Source: DATBLQ01 sp036555325 | GTDB taxonomy: Bacteria; Pseudomonadota; Alphaproteobacteria; Rhizobiales; Aestuariivirgaceae | Direction of reading: 5' to 3' | DNA length: 64,000 bases | NCBI GenBank assembly: GCA_036555325.1 | Contig: DATBLQ010000081.1 | Span: 1-64,000, forward strand | Shown: positions 42,333 to 51,266 of the stretch, piece after piece | Position numbering within the stretch: position 1 is the stretch's first letter | Layout of the letters: every line of letters begins with the position of its first letter | Notes under the pieces: model-generated | Seen by the model: only the letters and a program-made list of their open reading frames with translations | Told to the model about the DNA's origin: nothing | Databases searched by the model: none | Position numbers and translations under genes: made by a program

Positions 42333-43547
42333 ATGCATCGCTTAGTCCCCTGCATCATCGCTTTTATTCTGCAACTCTCGCCCGCTGTCTCCCAGGAGAC
42401 CAGCCCTCGTCTGGGAGACTGGGCCGATGTGCTTGCCAGGGCGCGGGGACAGACGGTCTATTGGAACGCATGGGCGGGAGAGCAGGCCATAAACCGTTAT
42501 ATCGCCTGGGCTGCGCAGGAGGTGAGCAAGCGCTACGGTATCAAGGTCGAGCATGTGAAGCTCAGCGATACCTCTGAGGCAGTTGCCAAGATTATCACCG
42601 AAAAGGCCGCCGGCCGCGACAAAGGAGGCTCGGTCGATCTGATTTGGATAAACGGGCCGAATTTTGCTTCGCTGAAGGATAAAGGCCTGCTGTTTGGACC
42701 TTGGGTGGACAAGCTGCCGAACTATCGGTTTGCCGATGTCATCGGCAAGCCGGTCATCACTCGCGACTTCACCCTGCCGACTGAGGGATTTGAATCGCCG
42801 TGGGACATTGCCCAACTTGTATTTTATTACGACAGAAGTCGCACGCCAGCGCCGCCGCGAACCACCGAGGCTCTTCTCCAATACGCCAAAACTCACCCGG
42901 GGCGCATCACCTATCCGGATGTGCAGAATTTCCTTGGGGCGACGTTCCTCAAGCAGGTGCTGATTGAACTCGTCGAGGATCGTTCTGTCCTTCAAGAGCC
43001 CCCGCTGGATGCCGACTTCGCGCGTTTGACTGCACCTTTGTGGGCCTTTCTTGACGAGCTCCACCCGGTGGCGTGGCGAAGCGGTAAGGCCTTTCCGGCG
43101 AACAGCGCGGAGTTGCGACAGCTGCTGGCCGATCGAGAGATCGATATTGCATTTTCATTCAACCCCTCCGAAGCCAGCTTGGCGATAGCCAGAGGTGAGC
43201 TTCCGGCAAGTGTCAGCTCCTACGTGCTGGACGGAGGGACCATTGCCAATGCGAATTTCCTCGCCATTCCGTACAACGCAAGCAGCAAAGAGGGCGCCAT
43301 GGTGGTGGCCGATTTTCTGCTGAGCCCGCAAGCTCAGGCAAGAAAACAGGACCCGTCCGTTTGGGGCGGCCTTACCGTGCTCTCCCTTTCCAAACTCAGC
43401 AGCGATGATCGGCGATTGTTCGAAACGCCGAACACCGCCACAGTCGTCAGGCCGGTGACCGAGGCAGAATCGGCTTTGCCCGAACCCCATGCCCGGTGGA
43501 TGACCCGCATCATACAGGCATGGCTCCAGCGCTATGCGTCGAAATGA
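42333..43547 (+). CDS. ABC transporter substrate-binding protein, YnjB-like
   Basis: This 404-residue protein carries a signal peptide (residues 1-20, HRLVPCIIAFILQLSPAVSQ). It matches the COG4134/YnjB type of binding protein (WADVLARARGQTVYWNAWAGEQAINRYIAWAAQEV, then VDLIWINGPNFASLKDKGLLFGPW). The ligand is unknown. Its stop overlaps the permease start by 4 bp (ATGA). It follows the Rieske oxygenase, so its ligand may be the oxygenase substrate, by inference. Confidence 0.85.
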   Translation: MHRLVPCIIAFILQLSPAVSQETSPRLGDWADVLARARGQTVYWNAWAGEQAINRYIAWAAQEVSKRYGIKVEHVKLSDTSEAVAKIITEKAAGRDKGGSVDLIWINGPNFASLKDKGLLFGPWVDKLPNYRFADVIGKPVITRDFTLPTEGFESPWDIAQLVFYYDRSRTPAPPRTTEALLQYAKTHPGRITYPDVQNFLGATFLKQVLIELVEDRSVLQEPPLDADFARLTAPLWAFLDELHPVAWRSGKAFPANSAELRQLLADREIDIAFSFNPSEASLAIARGELPASVSSYVLDGGTIANANFLAIPYNASSKEGAMVVADFLLSPQAQARKQDPSVWGGLTVLSLSKLSSDDRRLFETPNTATVVRPVTEAESALPEPHARWMTRIIQAWLQRYASK

Positions 43548-45250
43548 ATCCCTCTAAAGGCGAAGGCCTCTGGTTGCGGCTCGTACCCGCCGTTGTTTTC
43601 ATCATTCTTGTTGTCCCAACGGCATGTGGACTGTTGGGAGTGTTCCTCCCCGCATTTGGCTACTTTCCAGCTCTCGGAGGCAGTGAATTCACGTTGCAAC
43701 ACTGGAGACTGTTGCTGGAAGCGCCTGGTTTGTTTCGGTCTGTCATCTTGACGATATGGATCGGTCTCGCCTCGACCGTGCTTTCGCTGGCGACTGTCGT
43801 CCTGCTGTTTGCGCAATTCCATGATACCCGTGTTTTTTGGCTGGTGCGTCGCACATTGTCGCCGCTGCTCTCCATTCCTCACGTCGCCATCGCCATCGGC
43901 CTGGCACTCGTGATTGCTCCATCGGGATTGCTTTTCCGCTTCGTTGCGCAATTCCTTCCCGATCTCGACGTTCCGCCAGATCTTTTGATCGTCCATGACA
44001 GGATGGGGCTTTCGCTGATCGGTGCACTCGTGCTGAAGGAAGCCCCATTCCTGTTCCTCATGAGCCTTGCAGCCCTTCCGCAGATCAATCCTACGCAGAG
44101 CCTCGCGACGGCGCGCACGATTGGCTACACGCCGACGATAGCCTGGATCAAGGTCGTGCTGCCGCGGCTTTACCGCCAGATCAGATTACCGGTGCTGGCT
44201 GTATTGGCCTATAGCCTCTCGGTGGTGGATGCGGCGTTGATTGTCGGACCCACAACACCTCCTCCTCTGGGCGTTGCTGTTTTCAAATGGATGAGCGAGC
44301 CGGAACTAAGAGATCGATTCATCGCGGCTGCCGGTGCGGTGCTGGTTTTATGCATCACGCTGTTTGGAACAACTTTGTGGATCGGGCTGGAGAGATTGCT
44401 CATCCTCTTGGGACGACGGTGGCTTGAACTGGGCAGCAGAAAACAGGGGGCGAAAGCCATAAGCATCGCAGCCTATGCCGTAGGCATTTTGCTTTTGACT
44501 TTCATTCTCCTCAGCGCCGGCGCGATCCTGCTTTGGGCGTTTGCCGGAAACTGGCCATATCCGAACGTCGCTCCCGATTTCCTTACAGCCGCCACTTGGA
44601 ACACCAATAGCCGCCAATTCTTGTGGCCGCTGTTCAACGCGCTGATTATTGGCGGAGCGGCCTCTCTTCTTGCTCTGGCGTTTACGGTCTCGCTGCTTGA
44701 GCGCGACGTACATCGTCGGACAAACACCCAAGACTGGATGCGGAATCTGCTATACGTTCCCCTGATCGTTCCGCAGATTGCTTTTCTGCCGGGAATGCAA
44801 ATCCTGCTGATCGCTCTCCACTTAGATTCCAATATCTACTCGGTGATCGCCGCACACTTGGTGTTTGTGTTGCCCTACGTCTATTTGTCGTTGAGCGATC
44901 CTTGGGCACATTTCGATGACCGGTACAGGCAGACGGCAATGGCAATGGGCGCGACCCCGCGACGGGCTCTGTTTCGGGTCCGCCTGCCCATGCTATTAGC
45001 AGCTTTGCTGACTGCGGCTGCGGTCGGCTTCGCGGTCAGCGTCGGGCAGTACCTGCCAACATTGCTTGTTGGAGCAGGGCGTGTTCCGACCGTCACCACC
45101 GAGGCCGTGGCGTTGGCATCGGGCGGCGATCGACGGTTGGTGGCAGTGCTGGCAATGCTGCAGTCGTTGCTTCCGCTCGGCGCATTCCTCGTTGCCGTTT
45201 TTGTTCCCTTGATTGTATTTCGAAATCGGAGAGGGGTCCGCACCACATGA
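43544..45250 (+). CDS. ABC transporter permease, two-domain YnjC-like
   Basis: This 568-residue protein has about twelve transmembrane helices in two homologous halves. The EAA-type loops read ATARTIGYTPTIAWIKVVLPRL in the first half and QTAMAMGATPRRALFRVRLPML in the second, where the ATPase docks. This fused layout is typical of YnjC. The ATG overlaps the binding-protein stop and its own stop overlaps the ATPase gene start by 4 bp, so the three genes form one operon. Confidence 0.87.
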   Translation: MNPSKGEGLWLRLVPAVVFIILVVPTACGLLGVFLPAFGYFPALGGSEFTLQHWRLLLEAPGLFRSVILTIWIGLASTVLSLATVVLLFAQFHDTRVFWLVRRTLSPLLSIPHVAIAIGLALVIAPSGLLFRFVAQFLPDLDVPPDLLIVHDRMGLSLIGALVLKEAPFLFLMSLAALPQINPTQSLATARTIGYTPTIAWIKVVLPRLYRQIRLPVLAVLAYSLSVVDAALIVGPTTPPPLGVAVFKWMSEPELRDRFIAAAGAVLVLCITLFGTTLWIGLERLLILLGRRWLELGSRKQGAKAISIAAYAVGILLLTFILLSAGAILLWAFAGNWPYPNVAPDFLTAATWNTNSRQFLWPLFNALIIGGAASLLALAFTVSLLERDVHRRTNTQDWMRNLLYVPLIVPQIAFLPGMQILLIALHLDSNIYSVIAAHLVFVLPYVYLSLSDPWAHFDDRYRQTAMAMGATPRRALFRVRLPMLLAALLTAAAVGFAVSVGQYLPTLLVGAGRVPTVTTEAVALASGGDRRLVAVLAMLQSLLPLGAFLVAVFVPLIVFRNRRGVRTT

Positions 45251-45912
45251 ACGTTTCCCCGCGAACAGAAGAGAGCGGACTGCTGATCCGCGACCTGCGC
45301 ATTGCGATCGGTGGAAAGACGCTGTTTAACCTCTCGCTCTCCATCCGGCCGGGTGAAATCATCACCATCATGGGACCTAGCGGAACCGGTAAATCCGCAC
45401 TCCTTGCCTGTGTATCGGGGTTGCTGCCGCCAGTCTTTTCGGCCGAAGGCGAGGTTTGGCTGGGGAGTCGGCGCATCGATGAACTTCCGGCGCACTTGAG
45501 AAAAACCGGATTGCTGTTCCAGGACGACCTTCTGTTTCCGCATTTGTCGGTGGCGGGAAACTTGAAGTTTTCAATCGATGAGCGAATGGGTAGGGCGGAA
45601 CGCAACGTAACGGTGGAAAGCGCATTGGCGACGGCAGGTCTGTCGGGTTTCGGTGGACGCGATCCAGCCACCCTTTCCGGCGGCCAGCGGGCGAGGGTGT
45701 CGCTGCTTCGTGTTTTACTTTCAGAACCGCGCGCGCTCCTGCTCGATGAGCCATTCTCGAAACTTGATCCCGAACTTCGCGATCAGTTCCGCCAGTATGT
45801 GTTCAACGAAGCGCGTCTCAGGATGCTGCCCGTGCTCATGGTCACCCACGATCCGGCCGATCACCGAGCCGCTGGTGGCCAACTCATAAAGATCGGCACG
45901 GCCAATGAATAG
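45247..45912 (+). CDS. ABC transporter ATP-binding protein, YnjD-like
   Basis: This 221-residue ATPase has Walker A MGPSGTGKSALLA, a Q-loop FQDDLLFPHLSV, signature LSGGQRARVSLLRVLL, Walker B LLLDEPFSKLD and switch His in VTHDPADH. It is short, as YnjD-type proteins are. It is the last gene of the YnjBCD-like operon. The 135 bp after it hold a possible promoter region for the TadG-like gene. Confidence 0.9.
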   Translation: MNVSPRTEESGLLIRDLRIAIGGKTLFNLSLSIRPGEIITIMGPSGTGKSALLACVSGLLPPVFSAEGEVWLGSRRIDELPAHLRKTGLLFQDDLLFPHLSVAGNLKFSIDERMGRAERNVTVESALATAGLSGFGGRDPATLSGGQRARVSLLRVLLSEPRALLLDEPFSKLDPELRDQFRQYVFNEARLRMLPVLMVTHDPADHRAAGGQLIKIGTANE

Positions 45913-46047
45913 TTGTATTAAAGGCATGTAAACAATCTTTAATTGTCTAAGATGAACTATCTAACTGAATTTTCAGAATTTTAGGGCACTGTCCAACCAC
46001 AATTTACACGCGCGATCAAAATCTCAAACAATCTATAAGGGCAAATT

Positions 46048-47694
46048 ATGACGGCCTTCGGCGTTTTTTCGGGCGCTTTTCTTGCTCGGTCCATGCGTCA
46101 AGTCAGACGATTTCACCGAAACACATGCGGCTCCATCGCCATCATCGCCTCCACTTGCCTCGTTTTCCTCGTTGTTGGTGCGGGCATGGCAGTGGACTTT
46201 GTGCGCGCTTCGGAGCAGCAGCAGGCCTTAAATCACGCCATCGACGCGGCGGCGCTTGCCGTTGCGAACTCCAGCCTTACCGATCAGGCAGACCTGGAAG
46301 AACTGGCCAGAAACTACATCAGCGCCAATTTGAGCGATGTCGATATCGCCGAGCTGGATCTCACGATAACGATTACCGACGATAAGGTCTCGATCTCCGC
46401 CAACCGGGACATGCCCACAACACTGATGCAGATTGCGTCAATCGAGACAATGACGCTTACGGCTTTCACGGAGGTAACGAGAGCGGTTACCAATACGGAA
46501 GTCGTCCTCGTTCTGGATAATACCGGATCGATGGCCAGCAACGGCAAATTGGCAGCGCTGAAGGAGGCTGCTACGGACTTGACCGACATCCTGTTCGGGG
46601 ACGAGACGCAGTCCGAAACCTTGAAAATGGGCGTCGTGCCGTTCGCCGTTTCAGTGAACGTCGGGCCGCAATATACGAGTGAAACTTGGCTCGACCACAA
46701 CGGTCTCAATGCCATCTCTCATTTGAATTTTTCCGACTCGAGCAAGCACAACAGCTGGGCCTGGAATCAGTTGGACAGCAGCAGCTGGAACGGTTGCGTC
46801 GAGCAGCGGAAAGTTGCGACCGGCATCGACTACGACATCGACGACACCACTCCCGACGTCAGTAACCCGGATACGCTGTTTCCCATTTACTTTGCGCCTG
46901 ATGAGCCGAGCGATACCAATAATGCCTCAAGCATGTCCGGTTACGGCGGCGGGTTCGTCAACTCCTACATGTCCGATTGGCTCGCCTCTGAAACTGTCAG
47001 CACAAGCACCAAAAAGAGCACCTCCCTCAGTAACCGGCAGCGCCGATACGAAAAATATGTTGGAGCGTCGGTTAGCGCTGGCTCGGGAACGGTTCCCAAG
47101 GGACCAGGTTACCTCTGCGGGACGGCTGCGTTGACTCCCCTGACCGGAACCAAACAAACCGTAACCGATGCGCTGGACGACATGGTTGCTATTGGCGGCA
47201 CCAACATCGCCTCCGGCATTGGCTGGGGCCTGCGCGTGCTATCGCCGACGGCGCCCTTCACGGAAGGCGCAGATTACGACGATGACGACTGGAACAAGAT
47301 CATGATTATCATGACCGACGGCGACAACGATTGGGGCAACGTACTCAGCAACATGAACAATTCCTACTACGGTGGCTATGGCTATGCGTCCCAGGTGGCG
47401 ACCAGGCTCGGTCTGAGTTCAACTCCCACAACCGACGCCGCTCTGGACAATATCCTCAATTTGAGAACCACGGCCGCGTGCGACGAAGTAAAATCGGCAA
47501 CCGGCGACGCCGACCACCCGGTCACGGTTTATACAATTACCTTCGGAACCTCTCTCACCAATAGTGCGAAGACGTTGATGGAGGATTGCGCCACGGATTC
47601 GGAAAAATACTTCCACGCTCCGGACAATGCGACATTGGAAGATGTGTTCGATACGATTGCGACCGAAATCAAAGATGTCTACCTGTCGAAATAG
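46048..47694 (+). CDS. TadG-like pilus-assembly protein with von Willebrand A domain
   Basis: This 548-residue protein starts with a short basic segment and the TadE/TadG motif GSIAIIASTCLVFLVVGAGMAVDF (28-51), a signal/anchor helix. A von Willebrand factor A domain follows: the MIDAS motif DNTGSM (Asp157), a long inserted region rich in Ser, Asn and Tyr (about 200-360), then GTNIASGIGWGLRVLSP and IMIIMTDGDNDW. Such proteins are secreted to the surface and often linked to Flp/Tad pili. No other tad gene is near. A one-mismatch CtrA-like motif is at 45918-45933. Confidence 0.8.
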   Translation: MTAFGVFSGAFLARSMRQVRRFHRNTCGSIAIIASTCLVFLVVGAGMAVDFVRASEQQQALNHAIDAAALAVANSSLTDQADLEELARNYISANLSDVDIAELDLTITITDDKVSISANRDMPTTLMQIASIETMTLTAFTEVTRAVTNTEVVLVLDNTGSMASNGKLAALKEAATDLTDILFGDETQSETLKMGVVPFAVSVNVGPQYTSETWLDHNGLNAISHLNFSDSSKHNSWAWNQLDSSSWNGCVEQRKVATGIDYDIDDTTPDVSNPDTLFPIYFAPDEPSDTNNASSMSGYGGGFVNSYMSDWLASETVSTSTKKSTSLSNRQRRYEKYVGASVSAGSGTVPKGPGYLCGTAALTPLTGTKQTVTDALDDMVAIGGTNIASGIGWGLRVLSPTAPFTEGADYDDDDWNKIMIIMTDGDNDWGNVLSNMNNSYYGGYGYASQVATRLGLSSTPTTDAALDNILNLRTTAACDEVKSATGDADHPVTVYTITFGTSLTNSAKTLMEDCATDSEKYFHAPDNATLEDVFDTIATEIKDVYLSK

Positions 47695-47701
47695 AGTTCG
47701 T

Positions 47702-48664
47702 TTACTTTCCGGGAATGCGCTGGCGGCCGTAGAGCAGCAACATTGCGATAATGACGATCCCGTAGATGATCTGCCGGCCGGACTCGGGGATTTGCATGAC
47801 CGAGAGTATCGATTGCAGTAGCGTAATGAGCACCACGCCGGCCACCGTGCCGAGATATGTCCCCCGACCGCCCAAGATGTTCGTGCCTCCGAGGACGACG
47901 GCGGCAATCGCCGGCAGAAGGTAAGGATCGCCCATCGCCTGATAGGCCTTTGCCGAATATCCGGCGAGCAGAACGCCCGCAAATCCTGCCAGCGCACCGC
48001 ACAGGGTGAACGCCAGCAGCAACGTCCGGCGGGTATCTGCGCCCGACAAATACGCTGCCAGCTCGCTGTTCCCGATGGCATAGACCGAACGGCCGAAGCT
48101 GGTGCGCGAGAGCAGGAAAACCGCCGCCGCTCCCACCGCGAGCCAGACAAGAAGCGCGTTGGGTATCCCGAAGAGGCTGCGGCCGGTGGCGATAAAGTGC
48201 ATGAACTGAGTGGCATGGTCCTGCGGGGCAAATCCTCCGGTGCGCAAGACCATCAGCCCTTGCGCCACCGCGTTGATGCCGAGGGTAAAAATCATCGATG
48301 GAATGCGCAGATACGCAACGCCCACGCCGTTGATCAGACCGAAAGCCGCCCCGCAGAGTATGCCGAAAGGTATTGCGAGGATCTCGCCATACCCCCATTC
48401 GGCGGCAGCAGTCGACATCATGGCGCCTGCTGTGATGACCCACGGCACCGACAGGTCTATGTGGCCGAGCAGGATCACGATCATCATTCCCGTGGCAACA
48501 AGACCCAGGAACGAGGCAACCTGCAGCTGTTGCAGCAAATACTCAGGCGACAGAAAGCTCCTCGAATAGAGGCTGCCGAGCAAGAGCAGGGCGATGATGC
48601 AGCCGAACGCCGCGGCGACCGCCGGGTCGAAACGGCGCGCGATGGCAGGCATCTTGGCGATCAT
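47702..48664 (-). CDS. Ribose-family ABC transporter permease 2
   Basis: This 320-residue membrane protein has about ten helices. It matches RbsC/AraH-type permeases: LGLVATGMMIVILLGHIDLSVPWV, NGVGVAYLRIPSMIFTLGINAVAQGL and AVVLGGTNILGGRGTYLGTVAGVVLI, the latter being the conserved C-terminal loop. It is the last gene of the minus-strand importer operon. The 10-bp gap to the upstream permease suggests co-translation. The sugar is unknown. Confidence 0.87.
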   Translation of the reverse strand: MIAKMPAIARRFDPAVAAAFGCIIALLLLGSLYSRSFLSPEYLLQQLQVASFLGLVATGMMIVILLGHIDLSVPWVITAGAMMSTAAAEWGYGEILAIPFGILCGAAFGLINGVGVAYLRIPSMIFTLGINAVAQGLMVLRTGGFAPQDHATQFMHFIATGRSLFGIPNALLVWLAVGAAAVFLLSRTSFGRSVYAIGNSELAAYLSGADTRRTLLLAFTLCGALAGFAGVLLAGYSAKAYQAMGDPYLLPAIAAVVLGGTNILGGRGTYLGTVAGVVLITLLQSILSVMQIPESGRQIIYGIVIIAMLLLYGRQRIPGK

Positions 48665-48674
48665 CGGTTTTTGC

Positions 48675-49655
48675 TCATGAGAAGACCTCCAGCCGATTGC
48701 GCATCCGCAACAGCCGGAAGGCGCCGAGGCTCACCGCGGCGAGAAGGATCACCCCTTGCACCAGCGGTTGCCAGAACGGTTCAAGATCGAAGACGAACAG
48801 CAGATCGCCGATGGTACGCAGCACGAACGCCCCGAAAATTGACCCGACCGCACTCCCGGACCCGCCGAAAAGCGACGTGCCTCCTATCACTACGGCGGCA
48901 ATCGAATTGAGCGTATAAGTGCCCCCGATGGCTGCCGATGCTTCACCCGAATAGGTGATGAAGGTGAGCATCAGGCCGGCAATGGCGGCCAGCAGGCCCG
49001 ACAGTGCGTAGGCGAGAAGTTTGGCCCTGTTGATTGGAACCCCCGACATGAAGGCAGCCGTCTCCGAGGAGCCGACGGCGTAGGCAGCTCGTCCGAGAAC
49101 CGACCGGCGATAAGGCAGCCAAATCAGAACGACGACCGCGATAATGACCGCCAGGGAGGCCGGGATCCCAAAAGGAAGTTGCCCCGTTAAGGCATCCGCA
49201 ACAGCAGGATTGACGTCACCCCCGGGCACCGGACGAAGGCTGAGCGCAAGCCCATAGTAGATGGCCCCCGTCGCGAGAGTGGTGATGATCGGCTGAAGAC
49301 GCCCGTAAACGATGATGATGCCGTTGAGCAGGCCGCAGAAAATTCCCGCGAACAACACCGCAACAAGACCGGCCGCAGTTTCCAGCGGCGAGCCCACCAC
49401 CAGTGCTGAGGCAAGGCAGTTTGATAGAACGAAAACCATCCCGACCGACAGGTCGAGGCCAGCTGTCAGCACCGGGAGGGTTTGTGCCATAGCGACGAGC
49501 GCTAGAAGAACTCCCTTGTTCGCGGCAGTGGTGGCGACGCCCGCTGTCAGGCCAACGGGATGATTCAAGACGTAGATGGCAAAGAAAACGATGGCAGTGA
49601 TCAGGGCAACGATCGTTCCCTTGTGTTCGGCGAAGAAATGACGCGTCGGAATCAT
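48675..49655 (-). CDS. Ribose-family ABC transporter permease 1
   Basis: This 326-residue permease has LLALVAMAQTLPVLTAGLDLSVGMVF, NGIIIVYGRLQPIITTLATGAIYYGLAL and IAAVVIGGTSLFGGSGSAVGSIFGAFVLRTI. The last is the same loop as in its partner. Two permeases of this type would make a heterodimer, as in YtfT/YjfF. The ATG overlaps the ATPase stop by 4 bp (ATGA). Confidence 0.87.
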   Translation of the reverse strand: MIPTRHFFAEHKGTIVALITAIVFFAIYVLNHPVGLTAGVATTAANKGVLLALVAMAQTLPVLTAGLDLSVGMVFVLSNCLASALVVGSPLETAAGLVAVLFAGIFCGLLNGIIIVYGRLQPIITTLATGAIYYGLALSLRPVPGGDVNPAVADALTGQLPFGIPASLAVIIAVVVLIWLPYRRSVLGRAAYAVGSSETAAFMSGVPINRAKLLAYALSGLLAAIAGLMLTFITYSGEASAAIGGTYTLNSIAAVVIGGTSLFGGSGSAVGSIFGAFVLRTIGDLLFVFDLEPFWQPLVQGVILLAAVSLGAFRLLRMRNRLEVFS

Positions 49656-51205
49656 ACGAGAAGCGCCGCTGCTTCGGCGCGTGCGCCGTCGGTCGATTCG
49701 AGATTTAGCGCACTCGCCAGCAGGCTTTTTTCATTGATCTGGGCGCCTTCCAGAATTCGCGTGAACCGGCCGTCGTACATGACCGCGACACGATCGCACA
49801 GGCCAATCAGCTCATCGTAGTCGGTCGAATAGAACAACAGCGCCGCACCCTGGTCTGCAAGGCCACGCATGAGCTGATAGAGCTCCTGCTTGGTTCCCAC
49901 GTCGATCCCCCGGGTCGGATCGTTGAGCAGCATGATCCGGGGGCCATTCATAAGCCATTTGGCTATGATGAGTTTTTGCTGGTTACCTCCGGACAGCGCG
50001 TTTGCCGGAACCCCCGTGTCGGGGGCCTTTATCTGCAGCAGCTTTATCATATCGCCCACGAGACGGCGTTCCTTCCCTTGGTCGACGATGCCAAATCGGG
50101 TGAAGTGATCAAGTGCGGCAAAGGAAAGATTGTCGCGCACCGACATTGGGAGCATCAGGCCTTCGGTCTTGCGGTCCTCCGGGATGAGGGCAATGCCGAC
50201 CCGTGCCGACTTGGCCGAGCGGGGACTCTTGAGTGTCGTCGGTTTGCCGTCGATCTCGATCGTGCCGGAAACACCAACCAGCACGCCGAACAGTGCCAAT
50301 AGCAACTCGCGCTGGCCCTGGCCATCCAAACCACCCAATCCCACTATTTCGCCTTGCCCCAACTCGAGATTGATGTCGCGCAAACGGTTGGCCCAGGAGA
50401 GGTTGCGCACGCCCAGCACGGTTTTGAGTGGTGCTTTCGTTGCAGTTCTGGGCGGAAAGACACTTTTGTATTCTCGGCCAATCATCATCTCGACGATTGC
50501 TTCATCACTCTTCGTACCGGCCTCGAATGTCCCTACATGGCGCCCGTTGCGATAAACGGTGCAGTCGTTGGCGAGTTGAGCGATTTCATGCATCCGATGC
50601 GAGATGTAGACGATGGCGAGCCCGTCCGCGCGCAACTGCCTCAGGACAGTGAAAACGGTAGCCACATCGCCGGCGGTGAGAGCAGATGTGGCCTCGTCCA
50701 GGATCAAAATTCGAGGATCGCGGGCCAGTGCCTTGGCAATCTCGATCATCTGGCGCCGCGACAGGGGCAGGTCCTTAACGCGCGCAAGGGGGTGAATATC
50801 GGATGCGCCGGCGCGTGCGAGCGCCTTCTCGGCAATGCGCCGCTGCCTCTGGTGGTCGATCAGCCCAAATTTCTTCGGAGGATTGATGATGGAGATATTG
50901 TCGGCCACCGTAAGATCCGGCAGCAGCGATAATTCCTGATAGATGCACGCGATGCCGGCTTTCGTCGCATCGGCAGGCGTGCGAAAGACAGCGGGGGTTC
51001 CGTCGATCTCCATGGTTCCTGAATCCGGGAGAACGACACCCGACATGATCTTGATCAGCGTCGATTTGCCAGCGCCATTTTCGCCGAGCACGGCATGGAT
51101 TCTGCCGCGATGGCATTCTAGTCGGGCGTCGTCGAGCGCCTTGACTCCGCCGTAGCGTTTCGAGATTCCCTGCATGCGGAACAACGGAGCCACCGCTGTA
51201 TCCAT
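49652..51205 (-). CDS. Ribose-family ABC transporter ATP-binding protein, two-domain
   Basis: This protein of about 517 residues has two tandem ATPase domains. Domain 1 carries GENGAGKSTLIKIMSG, LSRRQMIEIAKAL and LILDEATSAL. Domain 2 has the GGLDGQGQRELLLALFG region, LSGGNQQKLIIAKWL and the line IMLLNDPTRGIDVG, where Walker B reads NDP instead of DEP, so domain 2 may hydrolyse ATP poorly. ATG 51205 (MDTAVAPLF) is preferred to 51253. Confidence 0.88.
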   Translation of the reverse strand: MDTAVAPLFRMQGISKRYGGVKALDDARLECHRGRIHAVLGENGAGKSTLIKIMSGVVLPDSGTMEIDGTPAVFRTPADATKAGIACIYQELSLLPDLTVADNISIINPPKKFGLIDHQRQRRIAEKALARAGASDIHPLARVKDLPLSRRQMIEIAKALARDPRILILDEATSALTAGDVATVFTVLRQLRADGLAIVYISHRMHEIAQLANDCTVYRNGRHVGTFEAGTKSDEAIVEMMIGREYKSVFPPRTATKAPLKTVLGVRNLSWANRLRDINLELGQGEIVGLGGLDGQGQRELLLALFGVLVGVSGTIEIDGKPTTLKSPRSAKSARVGIALIPEDRKTEGLMLPMSVRDNLSFAALDHFTRFGIVDQGKERRLVGDMIKLLQIKAPDTGVPANALSGGNQQKLIIAKWLMNGPRIMLLNDPTRGIDVGTKQELYQLMRGLADQGAALLFYSTDYDELIGLCDRVAVMYDGRFTRILEGAQINEKSLLASALNLESTDGARAEAAALLV

Positions 51206-51266
51206 CCCAACCCCTCCGGCAACAGGCGCCGCGGGAACGTGCCGCGGCGCCATTTAACTGGTTGGC

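Noticed and set aside
45965..45976. CTGAA-TT-TTCAG inverted repeat followed by AATTTT, as a terminator of the YnjD-like gene
   Set aside because: The stem is only 5 bp and AT-rich, too weak to call.
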